This document shows positions 21,340 through 32,084 of a DNA stretch of 64,000 nt, in pieces. The stretch covers positions 179,472 to 243,471 of the forward strand of contig LLCB01000049.1 of the NCBI GenBank assembly GCA_001414345.1, given 5' to 3'. The stretch's first letter is position 1. Every line of letters starts with the position of its first letter. This DNA comes from Hymenoscyphus infarciens. Lineage: Eukaryota > Ascomycota > Leotiomycetes > Helotiales > Helotiaceae. The notes beneath the pieces are model-generated. The model saw only the letters and a list, made by a program, of their open reading frames with translations, had not been told where the DNA came from and ran no database searches. Both the position numbers and the translations under genes were made by a program.

Positions 21340-23503
21340 ATGGCAACCATGTCAAAGGTGATTGACGTTTCCTCCGTGGTAACACTGAAACAACTCTTCC
21401 ACCACACTCAAAAGGACGACTTTGCTTTTCTCACCTTGGCTATCTTCACTTGGCTTTTTTACCAATTTAAATTCAAGGACAAGCCTGATCCGTATCATCA
21501 CCTTTGGTTTGAGAAACCTCAAGCAGAGGCAGGAGCAAAGAAGGTCGAGACAAGAGATATCGGAGTGAAATTAGAGGAGAGTGTAAGTAGGACCTCCACC
21601 ATATCCTCTGGCAAGTCTGACCTTTAAATAGAACAAAGACCTGGTCATATTCTGGGGATCGCAATCCGGGACCGCTGAAGCCCTCGCGAATCGACTGGTC
21701 CGACACTGTCGAAGCAGATTCGGTCTAGATGCACTGGCAGCGGATCTTTCAGATTACGATCCTGAATCCATTGCCAATATCCCTCAGACAAAATTTGCGA
21801 TCTTCATCTTATCAACTTATGGGGAAGGAGATCCAAGTGATAATGCCACCCGATTTGTCTCCTGGCTGAACTCCAATAAGACAATCGAGTTTCAGAAGCT
21901 TCGGTATGCTGCTTTCGGACTCGGGAATAAAAAGTATAAGTTCTACAACCGAGTGGTGGACATTGTGGTTGAGGCACTCGATCGATTCGGAGCCAAGGCG
22001 TTGATGCCAACGGCCCGGGCAGATGATTCAAATGGCACAACGGACGAGGACTTCACTGAATGGAAACATTCCCTGTTCACATTGTTCCGAAATGAGATGG
22101 GGTTTGAAGAGAAGCCAGAGCAATACGAACCTACCATGAAGGTTGTGGAAGACACTTCACTGGATGTCATCGACCTTCACGTGGGCGAGCCCGTCGAGTC
22201 ACGTTTAGGGAAGAAAGGTGCAGCGGCAGTATCGCCAGTTCAAGCACTTCCGATCAAACACGCAAGCAAGCTTCTGTCAACTGTCGACCGGAATTGCCTT
22301 CATATCGAGCTTGACACCCACGAATTTCCCGAATTGAAATACAAGACAGGAGATCACTTAGCTGTATGGCCGTCAAATCCAAGTTCAGAAGTTCAGCTAC
22401 TGGTTAACGTTCTTGGTCTCAAACTTCATATGCAAACACCATTACTGATCGCATCGCTTGATCCCTCAACCAAGGTCAAAGTTCCATCGCCCACAACCTG
22501 GGAGGCGCTGTTTCAAAGTTATCTCGAGATCTGTGCTCCTGTCCCTCGAGAAGTCGTACTTGCTCTTGCACAGTTTGCACCTGATAGCACTTCAAAAGCG
22601 ACACTCGAACAACTGGGTAAAGACAAAGATGCCTACCACACACTTTGCTCTCACCACCACATCACACTTGCTCGACTCCTGCAACACGTCTCAACGCCCG
22701 GCAGCACTTGGTCTGGTATTCCTCTCTCCTTCATCATCGAGAGTCTTCCCACTCTCGCTCCGCGCTACTACTCCATCTCCTCGTCCTCGGTCGTCTCCCC
22801 AAAGCAGATTTCGATTACAGTAGCCACCTCCTCTGAGCTCTCCCCAACACATAATATCCCCATTCCCGGCCTGACGACAGACTATCTCCTCGCTATCGAG
22901 CAACAAAGACATACCAGTGCTACCGAAGTCAGTCCAATATACAATGTCTCTGGCCCCAACAATACTTTAGGGAATGGCACCAAACTATACGCGCATGTCC
23001 GTAAATCAAAATTCCGCCTTCCAATCCTCCCCAAGACCCCAGTCATCATGATTGCATCTGGTTCAGGAATTGCACCCTTCCGAGGCTTCCTAACCGAGCG
23101 TGTTCGTCTCGCTAGTATTGGACGAGAAGTTGGACCTTCACATCTCTTCTTCGGATGCCGTTCCCCTGCCGAGTATCTTTACCAAGATGAGCTTAGAGAC
23201 CTTCAGAAGTCAGATAGTGGAATGGAAATTACCACTGCCTTCTCACGCAGAGACAGTAACACAAGGGGGGGTAGATGCTATGTTCAGGATCGAGTTGAGG
23301 AAAAGGAGGAAGAAGTGGTGAGGTTATTGGTCCAAGAAAATGCTTATTTTTACATATGTGGGAGTGCCGGAATGGCGAGAGATGTTGCTGAACGTCTGGG
23401 CCAGTGTATGAGATGGAGATTGGGGTGGGATGAGGTGCGTTTAAGGGAGTGGTCTGAGGGAATGAGAAAGACACATCGATGGCAGGAGGATGTCTGGGGT
23501 TGA
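21340..23503 (+). CDS. NADPH-cytochrome P450 reductase (paralogue dedicated to the neighbouring P450)
   Basis: Diflavin reductase that passes electrons from NADPH through FAD and FMN to P450s at the ER. Two exons (21340-21582, 21632-23503) give 704 residues, the usual length. There is an N-terminal membrane anchor (FAFLTLAIFTWLFYQF). The FMN domain has SQSGTAEALA, STYGEGDPSD and FGLGNKKY. The FAD domain has RYYSISSS. The NADPH domain has GSGIAPFRGFL, FFGCR and a terminal DVWG in place of the more common DVWS or DVW. The housekeeping reductase of fungi is normally not beside a P450, so I read this as an additional, pathway-specific copy; that inference depends on finding another copy elsewhere in the genome. 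Confidence 0.93.
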
Positions 23504-24636
23504 CGTGTAGTTGATATTAAAAGTTCTAAATAAACAGCTTCTAGATCTGACTAATTGTTGTACCTAGGTACTCTTAGAGCGAAAATCGCTTTTGCATTTG
23601 ATACTGGCGTATGATTAAAGAAGACCTTGAAAATACCTTTTACACTCAAGAACTCCTTCACAGAATTGAAAGTGCTGAAATCTCTCTGCAATTCTTACGA
23701 TTAAGCCCATGGCTTGTCTGGGATGCTCAATGCAACACCAAAATGGTGGGTAGACATATCTCCTCAGCGTTTGCATTCAAGACATTCATCTTCTTAATTG
23801 GGACCCTGTCCGGATATGTGCTGGACGCGGAATGGTTTCTTCCTCTTCGAGATACTCTACTTGGCAGGCCTAGATATCTTCACCAAAAGGATACTGGCAG
23901 TTAGCAGTGGGCAGATGGCGGGGGTGGGGCATGATTCGCGTGGCAATATGGTTGTTTTGAGGTGCACCTGAGAGGCGAGCTCGGTATTCGGGTTTCTCTC
24001 TCGGGGAGTCCAAAGAGGGCAAATTTCCACATTTGAAAAAACTCTACCAAGACTTCCCCTCCTTCCAATGACCCGCTCAAAGTGGCAATATTTCTCTTCC
24101 TCTCGGCGTAAATCCCCACAACTGAAAAATGCCATTTCGGGTGTCGATCAGGTGCCGTCGCGTCGGAAGCTTAACGGGACTCGATGTCTTTTGGTTTGTT
24201 CAGTCACGTCTATCAGGCGTCAGACTCCGATTGCTCTGCCATGAAATGAATACTACTGGCCCTGTGAAGCTAGTTGCAGTAATAGCTTAGGCATTTTTTG
24301 CTGGTGCTAGTCCAGACTTGCCTTGCTATGGTGTCTTGCGAATAGTTTTCGTGTGGTACCTACTCGCAAAGTTTGGGGTTCGCTATTCAGGCAATTCTCG
24401 CCGATTGAGGAATAGTAGAAGAGTCTGTCCTCGTCACTAATTGGAATTTCCTTATTTCATGACCGTTCTCACTTCAAAGTGATACCAAACTCAAAGCAAA
24501 CCTCCCTTTCACATTCGACTCACATATTTGATATCACTTTCTTGCCACACTTCTCAGCTACTCAACCCAAACAACCCGACCACACTCTTGGCCTCATTCC
24601 ACCACTTTATTCCATTTCACCCTCCACATTCTCACA
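23504..24636. other. Intergenic region upstream of MIOX
   Basis: This 1.1-kb interval should hold the 3' UTR of the reductase and the promoter of MIOX. One open frame at 23,611-23,904 on the plus strand could encode 97 residues but shows no recognisable features. The last 150 bases before the MIOX ATG are pyrimidine-rich and rich in TTCAC/CCACA motifs, as is common in fungal leaders. Confidence 0.45.
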
Positions 24637-25584
24637 ATGGCTCCTTCATCAACCGAGGCTATCTTCAGCGACCGAGATGGTCAAGCTCTGGAGGCACTCT
24701 CCGATGATATTGACGCAGTCAATGTCCTCAAACGAGACGAGTTTGACACCAAAAAAGACAAAACACAATTCAGACAATATGAAGACGCTTGTGACCGAGT
24801 CAAGGATTTTTACCGCGAACAACACGAAAAGCAGACAGTAGCCTACAATCTCAAGGCACGAAACGACTTCAAGTTCAAAACCCGAGCTGAGATGACCATC
24901 TGGCAAGCCATGGAGAAACTCAATACCTTAATCGACGAGTCTGACCCCGATACCTCGCTCTCCCAGATTGAGCACCTCCTCCAGTCTGCTGAAGCTATTC
25001 GAAGGGACGGCAAGCCAAGATGGATGCAGCTTACAGGTTTAATCCACGATCTGGGCAAACTCCTCTTCTTTTATGGCGCTGACGGACAATGGGATGTTGT
25101 CGGTGATACCTTCCCGGTGGGCTGCGCCTTTGACAAACGAATTATTTATCCGGATACTTTCAAAGGGAACCCAGACTACAGCCACGAGATTTACGGAACC
25201 AAGAATGGCATTTACACGCCTGGGTGCGGAATGGAGAATGTTATGCTTTCGTGGGGTCATGACGAGTATCTTTATCATATTGTGAAAGATCAGTCTCTCT
25301 TACCAGCCGAGTCTTTGGCTATGATCCGCTACCACTCCTTCTATCCTTGGCATACTGGCGGCGCATATATGGGGTTTATGAATAAGGATGATTACAAGAT
25401 GTTAGAAGCTGTCAGAGCTTTTAACCCATATGATTTGTATAGTAAGAGTGATGATGTACCAAGTGTGGAAGTGCTGAAGGTAGGTGGATCCTTTAATTTT
25501 AAGCACTATCAGCTAACGTGATTCTAGCCATACTACCTTGAGCTCATTGATGAGTTCTTTCCAAATAAAGTGATCAAGTGGTAG
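24637..25584 (+). CDS. MIOX: myo-Inositol oxygenase
   Basis: Non-heme di-iron oxygenase that cleaves myo-inositol to D-glucuronate. Two exons (24637-25479, 25528-25584) join in frame to give 299 residues, against 285 in mammals. The fold is the HD-domain type and the iron ligands are recognisable: His-Asp in TGLIHDLGK, His in SWGHDEY, His in IRYHSFYPWH, and Asp in FNPYDLYSK. The substrate-contacting GDTFPVGC and NPDYSHEIYGT blocks are present. The tiny last exon encodes PYYLELIDEFFPNKVIKW, which matches the conserved C-terminal end of the family. The N-terminus begins MAPSSTEAIF at an ATG preceded by CACA. The product would feed the fungal D-glucuronate pathway in the cytosol. Confidence 0.96.
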
Positions 25585-26196
25585 GAGAGCCTTGAAGGGA
25601 AGGGATGGAATGAAATACCACAAGTCATGTCACGGGTTTGGAGACTAGCGAGATGTTTGCATATAATTGACTAGCAATTGGTTGGTAGATGTTTGGGAAC
25701 ACCCAAAGACAAACTTAATGAATCTACGGTGCTGTAAAGTACCTGACTCTTTATCGATATTCGGTATCACCAATGTTCGGATGTAATGGTACAGACGTGA
25801 GGATCATCCAAGTCCATACCAATGCCGGAAGAGCAGAAGAGTATCTCACCCGTATGGAGAGATATAGTCTTGGGATTCAATACGGCTTACAGCCAGTACT
25901 AATCTCTTATAAAAAAGTAGTGCCAAAGAAAATTTAAATACATGAAGAATCATCAAATCTTACTTACGTGTGACACCAGGAGCAGTACTTTCTGTATCCA
26001 ACTGTCCAATTCGTATGTTACCATCCATGCCGTCAGGTATCACGACAAGAGACGCAAATACTCGAATGAGAATATTCCGTTTGAAGTTTGTCTAACTCAA
26101 TCTGTGTCATTATTTTATTTGAGTTGACACATTGGGAACGCATGATCCATGCTATCCATCTCATCTAAAAATTCATTTTCAACTCAGGATCTATCT

Positions 26197-27365
26197 TTAG
26201 AGGACCGCCATCTCCGTTCGCCGTCCCACCTCGTCAAAATATATCTTTTTACCACTGTTCAAGCTCTCTTGCAACGCGCACCCAATCTGCACTGCTTGAA
26301 CTGCACCCTCCAACTTCATGGGCAACTTGGCATTATCCAAGCAACAAGCCGTAAACTCATTCGCCTCATTCACAAACGCCTGCTCAAACCTTCCATAATA
26401 ATCACCGGGGATCTCTCTGCGAACACCAGTATTTTCGTATATCTCGACCAGGTTGCTCATGGGCTTTGCATTAACAGTGAGCTTGCCCTCTGTACCAATA
26501 ATCTCGGTAGCATCATCTTGACCAGCAGCCATCATTCTGCTGCAGAACAAGTATGCCACCTTGCCCCCATAGAACTCAACAATGCCAACCGCATTATCCC
26601 GATCTTTGTGCTTTCTCAGCTCGGGCTGTACTGCCGTGATGCCGCTGCTCACCACACTCTTGACCACTGAATCCTGACCGAAGAACCATAACGCAAGATC
26701 AATATCATGAATCGAGCAGTCTACGAAAATGCCGCCTGAAAACTCGGCGTAGGCAACAAAAAATCCAGAGGGGTCTAGCTTGTCGCAGGTTTGCGAACGG
26801 AAGATAGAAGGGCGTCCGATCAGTCCGGATTCCATCTTGGAGTAGGCGTCACGGTAGGAGGTATCAAAGCGGCGGGAGAAACCACACATGACTTTAAGGT
26901 GGGGACTGGCTTTCGCGGCGGTGACAACAGATTGTGACTGAAGCGGCAAGCGAGTTAGCTTCTATATCCTTCGGGAATGTTTGATTTTCTGAGTGGGAAA
27001 TGACCAAAGAGAGCGCGAAGACGGAGGGTACAACATACCACTTCAACTGACGTGCTCAACGGCTTTTCACATAGTACATGGAGATTTGCCTTGATCGCCT
27101 TGATCGCCTGCTCCGCATGAACGGTAGTGACGGACGCAACAACTACTGCCTGAAGACCCTCGTGTTTGAGCATCTCATCATAGTCTTTGTACAAACGCAC
27201 ACCAAAAGGCTCCAAATATGTCTTTGCCCATTTGAGTTCCTCGTCGTCGGGTGTACTGGCAGCTACAAGCTCGGCTCGAGGAGTGCGATTCAAGAAATGG
27301 AGAGCATGTCTCTTCCCCATGCGACCGAGGCCGGCGCAGGCAATTTTCAGCGTTTGAGGTGCCAT
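26197..27365 (-). CDS. Gfo/Idh/MocA oxidoreductase, inositol 2-dehydrogenase-like
   Basis: Predicted NAD(P)-dependent dehydrogenase acting on a cyclitol or sugar; inositol 2-dehydrogenase is the best-fitting member. Two exons (27365-27039, 26937-26197) give 355 residues. The Rossmann domain has GLGRMGKRH near residue 13, and the catalytic lysine sits in CEKPLST near residue 102. The C-terminal domain contains CGFSRRFD, GGIFVDCSIHDIDLALW (the DxxxH motif) and a final KKIYFDEVGRR. A run of 11 C (G11 at 27,380-27,390 on the plus strand) lies 15 bp before the ATG in the leader. The gene converges with MIOX, 612 bp apart, which supports a role in inositol metabolism. Other Gfo/Idh substrates cannot be excluded. 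Confidence 0.88.
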
Positions 27366-27918
27366 TGTGCAGATTTTTTGGGGGGGGGGGAATATGGGGG
27401 GGTAAAGTGAGAACGGATTAAAAGAGTTCAAAGAGAAGGTTTGCGCTGAAAATTGGGAACGAGAGCTGGATTGATATATAAAGCAGAGAGAAGGAGCCCC
27501 TCTTCAACATGAATTGAAAAACTTACCACAGCTCAAAGCTCAATATCCTGTGCTACATTCTGCCTGCAGCGGTGAGTATCAATTTACGAATCGTTTGTAA
27601 TGGCTAGAATACTAAACTAAATTTCCTTCTAGCCGAACGCAATTGTCAAAGTACCTAGGTATGGTATCAAGGTTAATGAGGAAATTTCCTAGGTTGGGAG
27701 GATACTCGTGTGAGGCTGGGGTGCGGGGAATGTGGGGCTGGACACCTGACAGCGTCTTATGATTGGATGCCCGGAAAGGCAATTCCCTCTTTTGGCGATT
27801 GCAGCGGTGTAGTAAATGCCAAGACTTGCCTATTTCAGATGCAGATGTTATCAAGCAGCAAGCTTGAACTACAGCTATCTCTTCCAAGGGCGCTGGCTTG
27901 ATCGCTCTCAAAAATTTC
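27366..27918. other. Upstream region of the inositol-dehydrogenase-like gene
   Basis: This contains the G11 run and a TATA-like stretch (gatatataaagc) near 27,471-27,482, about 110 bp upstream of the start codon. No gene was found. The region ends at the second MITE copy. Confidence 0.45.
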
Positions 27919-28014
27919 TACTTAGTCCCAGGCGTAACAGTCCATAACGGGGCCTCCTAAATAAACCCTGCTTTGCTGGGTCCCGCTATGGACTGATTCG
28001 CCTGGGACGAAGTA
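27919..28014. mobile_element. MITE, copy 2 (inverted relative to copy 1)
   Basis: It reads TACTTAGTCCCAGGCG at the left and CGCCTGGGACGAAGTA at the right. Its reverse complement is identical to 7377-7472 over all 96 bases, including the TA at each end. It therefore moved recently enough for no substitution to have accumulated. Confidence 0.88.
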
Positions 28015-28060
28015 CCATCATTTTGTAGTCCTTCCAAGTTTAGCTTCTTTTTTACCCCAC

Positions 28061-28211
28061 CTCCCGTGGACAGAAAATGTGGCAGCATAACTTTATTCAA
28101 CAACTCAGCATAATGTATGTTATACTTTTACCGTCAGTTGTTGCTAAGTTATACGTCGCGAAGCTAGCAGGATCGCTAAATTGTAGTGCTAACTTTTCTG
28201 TCCACCGGGAG
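28061..28211. mobile_element. Candidate second MITE (151 bp)
   Basis: The ends form an inverted repeat: CTCCCGTGGACAGAAAA on the left and TTTTCTGTCCACCGGGAG on the right, differing by one inserted G. Sub-terminal parts (cataacttta...caacaact against gttgttgctaagttata) also pair. No open frame. A clear target duplication is not visible. It lies 46 bp from MITE copy 2. Confidence 0.6.
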
Positions 28212-28869
28212 CCCACTCAGTTGGAGGATTAGATCCCGAAAGGTCCCCGGACTAGATGGCAATTCTCATGTTTAACAAGTCTACTTTATTTCCGTTCTTA
28301 GAAAGTCACGTCTGAAGTATTTCGAGAGCAGAAACTCGTATATAGGTCGCTGTAACACTTTGTACATTCAAGTCAAACCTACCAAACCCAATTTCACTCC
28401 TCTTGTTTTTCTCCTTACACAAGGCAAAATCAAGCTCGTCTCGGCCAAAATTCGCTTTAGGTATTGTTTATAATCATGTGACTCCCTCCACGCCGTAAGT
28501 TTCACGTTGCATTCTAAGATTCCTACAGCTAATCGATGTTCTTTTGTCATACTTAAGCTTCATTACATCTCGCAAGGTCAAAGTTTAACAAAATTCTTCC
28601 GATATTATCAAGATAGATATGCTCTCCACCACATCTCCAACCAACATGCAATCGCCCAAATATTTCAAGTTCAAGTATCATGTGCTCCGCTGCGCCTCTT
28701 CGGATTATCACCTCCTGGTGCCTGGTTGATAATCCCCGTCACGTCAATTTTCTCTCGTGGACTAATTCGGCGGATTTGATGCCATCGTGAGTCTTGGCCG
28801 TTCCTCCGGCTTCAATGTGGATCTCGAAGCATTTGACCGCCTCCTCCCGCTCTGATCCGACCTCGCTTC

Positions 28870-29082
28870 TACTCTCCCCCCCCCCTTAAGTATTTGTAAA
28901 GTGGGTCGAGTAGAGACTGGGGGAGGCTGTGTAAAGTCCTGGTAAGGTCAGGGTTTTTAGCTAATAGAAGCTTCTTTACCATTCTATTTTTTGACTTTGA
29001 CTCTGCTTATTGGCTCAGCGCTTTGACATTACACAGGACCCGCAAAGTGGGGATTACATATACTTAAGGGGGGGGGATAGTA
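28870..29082. mobile_element. Candidate third MITE with poly-C ends (213 bp)
   Basis: The left end TACTCT followed by a C run and TTAAGTATTTGTAA pairs with the right end, whose reverse complement begins TACTATC, then a C run and TTAAGTATATGTAA. The two arms match over about 28 bp with few differences. The flanking TA could be a target duplication. It has no coding capacity. Confidence 0.55.
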
Positions 29083-29667
29083 AGTATGTATGCCTTCCGT
29101 TGTTGATCTTGGAGAAAGGAGACGACAAATCACAGCCCGGTCTCTCGTACTTCTACATAGCTGCATGCGCTGCACTTATGTTAAAGTTATGAAGGTGCTC
29201 CGGGGATCGTCGTGGGTTTTGCTACTTTCCAACTGCCAGCTTGGCGTCGTCATTGGCTCGTCATGTTGTGCTTCCCCACGCCCAACCATGTTGGTTGGAT
29301 ACCAACAAGGGAGGATCTTGAAGGATTTATGCGAGCCACAATCATTCGAGCAAATCGCCCAATTATAAACCTCCTTACATCCAACCAACGTTTCATGTAT
29401 GGGAGCTAGTCCGTAGATCCCAATTACTTCGCTCAGTTTGACTTCGAAGAAATCTCCCGCGACCTCGGAAATATCACGAAAGGCTTCACTTGATATACAT
29501 AATGGGTCGTGTGGGCCTTTGGTGTTGGTCTGGCGCAGCAGATCCTTTTCGTCTTCTTCTGCTCTTCCACCCTCTTTTCTGTTTCTTTCCTACAACCTCA
29601 AATTTTTCCTGAACTTTTCTTTCCATGCTTCCTCCTCATTCCCGTTTTCGAACTTGCTGCGCCGGAA

Positions 29668-30843
29668 ATGCCGGGGAAAATGTTTCGATCAATGTCACCG
29701 AGGAAAATCGTTACACCACTTTATGGACGAACATCTCGTAGAAGTATCAACGAGCGCGTTCGAGCTTTGATAGTCGCCTTTCTCGTCTCCATCTTGATTT
29801 ATTATTATGTGACTGGCGACTTTCCCTTTCGGTCAACATGCGACTCTACTGCTCGGGATTTGTGGAAGATGAGGATGGACGCTGGGAATTCCACCCTCGG
29901 TGTATGTTTCTTGTTCTCCTCTGCGTCGATTTATTCCATCTCCAACCCGACTTACATAGTTTAGTTTCACAAAATGCTGGCTCTATCGCACGGTCCCAGC
30001 TGGAGGACCCGCGGGCTTATTGCAGCAGCAGACTACAGCGGTCTTGACATTGAAATACCCAAGCAGACTCGCCCAACCCCAGAATTGGTAGATGCGTTCC
30101 GGAAAATACAGTCAAACACTGGGAAACAGCCATCAAATGGTTCTGCCTATGCATGGATAGCCCACCTCGATCTCTTGAAGTATGTGATAACCAACAATTT
30201 CGAGACAGCCTTGATCGTCGAGGATGATGTCGACTGGGATCTGAATATCAAGGAGCAGATGAGATTGATCTCAGACAATGTCCGTCGCTTCACCGAGGTC
30301 AACGCCACTGATACAAGTCCATATGGCCATTCCTGGGATATCCTTTGGATTGGGCACTGCGGTGAGCATACCGACGCCGATACGCACAGAATCGAATACG
30401 AAGACTCGGCTGTGCTACCAGCAAAACTTTACACGGGATGGTCAAACAAATACATGTACAACATCGATGCCGGCAAGAGGGCCATTCAACGAGGCGTTAA
30501 CCCAGTCTGTACCTTTGGATACGCCGTTACACGAAAGGGGGCTGAAAAGGTGCACCAATGGGCTGGGAAAGGCGGAAACGAAGCATTCGATATTCGCTTG
30601 CTGCAAGGATGCCAATCAAAGGACCTCGATTGTCTAGTGGTCAACCCCGAAGTTATGCATCACTATACCCCCTCAAAAGAATTGGGATACGCGAGCAGCG
30701 TCTATGAAGGGGATGGAAAAGGAGCTTCAAGCGAAGAATCTCAGTTTGAGAATATCATCGGTGGAACGGAAAATATTCTTCGAAGTGCGAGATGCAGAGT
30801 GCTTTTCAGCAGCACTTGTTTGAAGGACCATAGGGATTACTGA
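29668..30843 (+). CDS. Glycosyltransferase family 25-like type II membrane protein
   Basis: Predicted Golgi-type glycosyltransferase of the fungal GT25 (LPS/procollagen galactosyltransferase-like) group. Two exons (29668-29901, 29965-30843) give 370 residues. A short basic cytoplasmic tail is followed by one signal anchor near residues 30-49 (ALIVAFLVSILIYYYV). The lumenal domain begins with the family's opening block (FHKMLALSHGPSWRTRGL), continues with the acidic metal-binding VEDDVDWD, and has GHSWDILWIGHCGEH, GYAVTRKGAEK and the closing VVNPEVMHHY. The ATG at 29,668 is the first in this frame. The acceptor substrate is unknown. Confidence 0.85.
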
Positions 30844-32084
30844 TTGGAAATTCGCAATCCCGCTGTGGGGAAAGGATTTCATCGTAGTGGCTGAAGACTC
30901 GACATCAACGAAGAGGAAATGCAACCAAGCCATGTTGATGTTGACTTGGGACCTGCGACGAGATGCAGCGCTGGCAGTATAAGTCTCGTAAAAGAGTCGA
31001 ACAAGTCGAGCAGAGCAAAATCACCCTGCTTTCGTTTTACACGCCAACTACTATTCGATTTCCAGCCCCAAAATCGAATTTCAGTAGACTTTGAAAACAC
31101 GAACGCTGGCAAAATACGAGGTAGGATCCCCCCGCCTTCTATAATTCATTATTATTCTTACTAACTTAATACTAGTGATTACCATAGAATAAAAAATCCG
31201 GGTGGGCATATCGCATAACCCACTGCTGGTACCACTGTTGGCGCAACTCAGCATCGAGTCTTTGACCGCCGAAGACACGAATATTCAAACGGAGTACTGC
31301 AACCCCAGTTGAAAATCATTTTGGATTGGAGGGTCCCGAGCGAGATGAAAAGAAACTATGTGGATACCAAGCATCACGCTCGTATACCCAGTAAATTCGG
31401 TAATTATCTAGCGAATAATATAAAGGGATTTCGACGTAAGAGAGTAGTTATTAATAGCTTAAATTAATATATCGAAACAAAATTCGCGTTTAGTGCCAAA
31501 GCTACTACTATAGTGTCTTAGACTCTCACAGAAGAATCGTCGCCCTAACCAAGCATCCTTTCCTTAATTCGATTAGTCTATCTTGCCGTAACAGGTAGGC
31601 GTAACGATTCTTCTTTTTGTGGGGCTGAAGAACTAAGATAAAGTCTAATCGAGTAAACTGAAAGCTTTCTTGAGATAAATTAAAAGGGTCTCTCAAAAAC
31701 TAACTGGAGGTGAGCAGAAATCATTCTCTTCAACAAAGGCGACAAGTTGTAGATTCCCAAGTTATGACGAGATTGGAAGTGTTCAAACGAGTCTTGTAAT
31801 CACATGACCCACCCCCTTCTCGCTAATGTAAGCTAGAGACAACCGAAAGATTTAGGACTCAAATGGAGGCTCCTTTAGTGTCAACCGACAACTGCCGGAA
31901 CAACTAACATCGAATAGAAAATGAATGATGAGCATAAAAGCATCCACTTCCCCAGACTTCCTCACGACAGGACACCCGACCACATTCGCAGAAGGAAACA
32001 ACCTTCATTTTTTGAAACCCTGTCAGTCCTCAACTGAATGATAAAACCGAGACAAAATACAACAGTTGTCTTACTTCTTACACC
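30844..32084. other. Gene-poor AT-rich interval
   Basis: Between about 31,100 and 31,700 the DNA becomes AT-rich with many TA steps and no coding character. It contains the inverted repeat listed at 31,530-31,614. The last 150 bases are probably the promoter of the glycine-rich protein gene. Confidence 0.5.
31530..31614. repeat. 85-bp inverted repeat, possible decayed MITE
   Basis: AGAAGAATCGT at 31,530-31,540 pairs exactly with ACGATTCTTCT at 31,604-31,614. The pairing continues imperfectly inwards (CGCCCTAACC against GGTAGGCGTA). No target duplication is seen. Confidence 0.5.

Noticed and set aside
29438..29667. Earlier start for the GT25-like gene using upstream in-frame codons.
   Set aside because: The only earlier start codon in frame is GTG; the first ATG at 29,668 gives a proper short cytoplasmic tail before the anchor.
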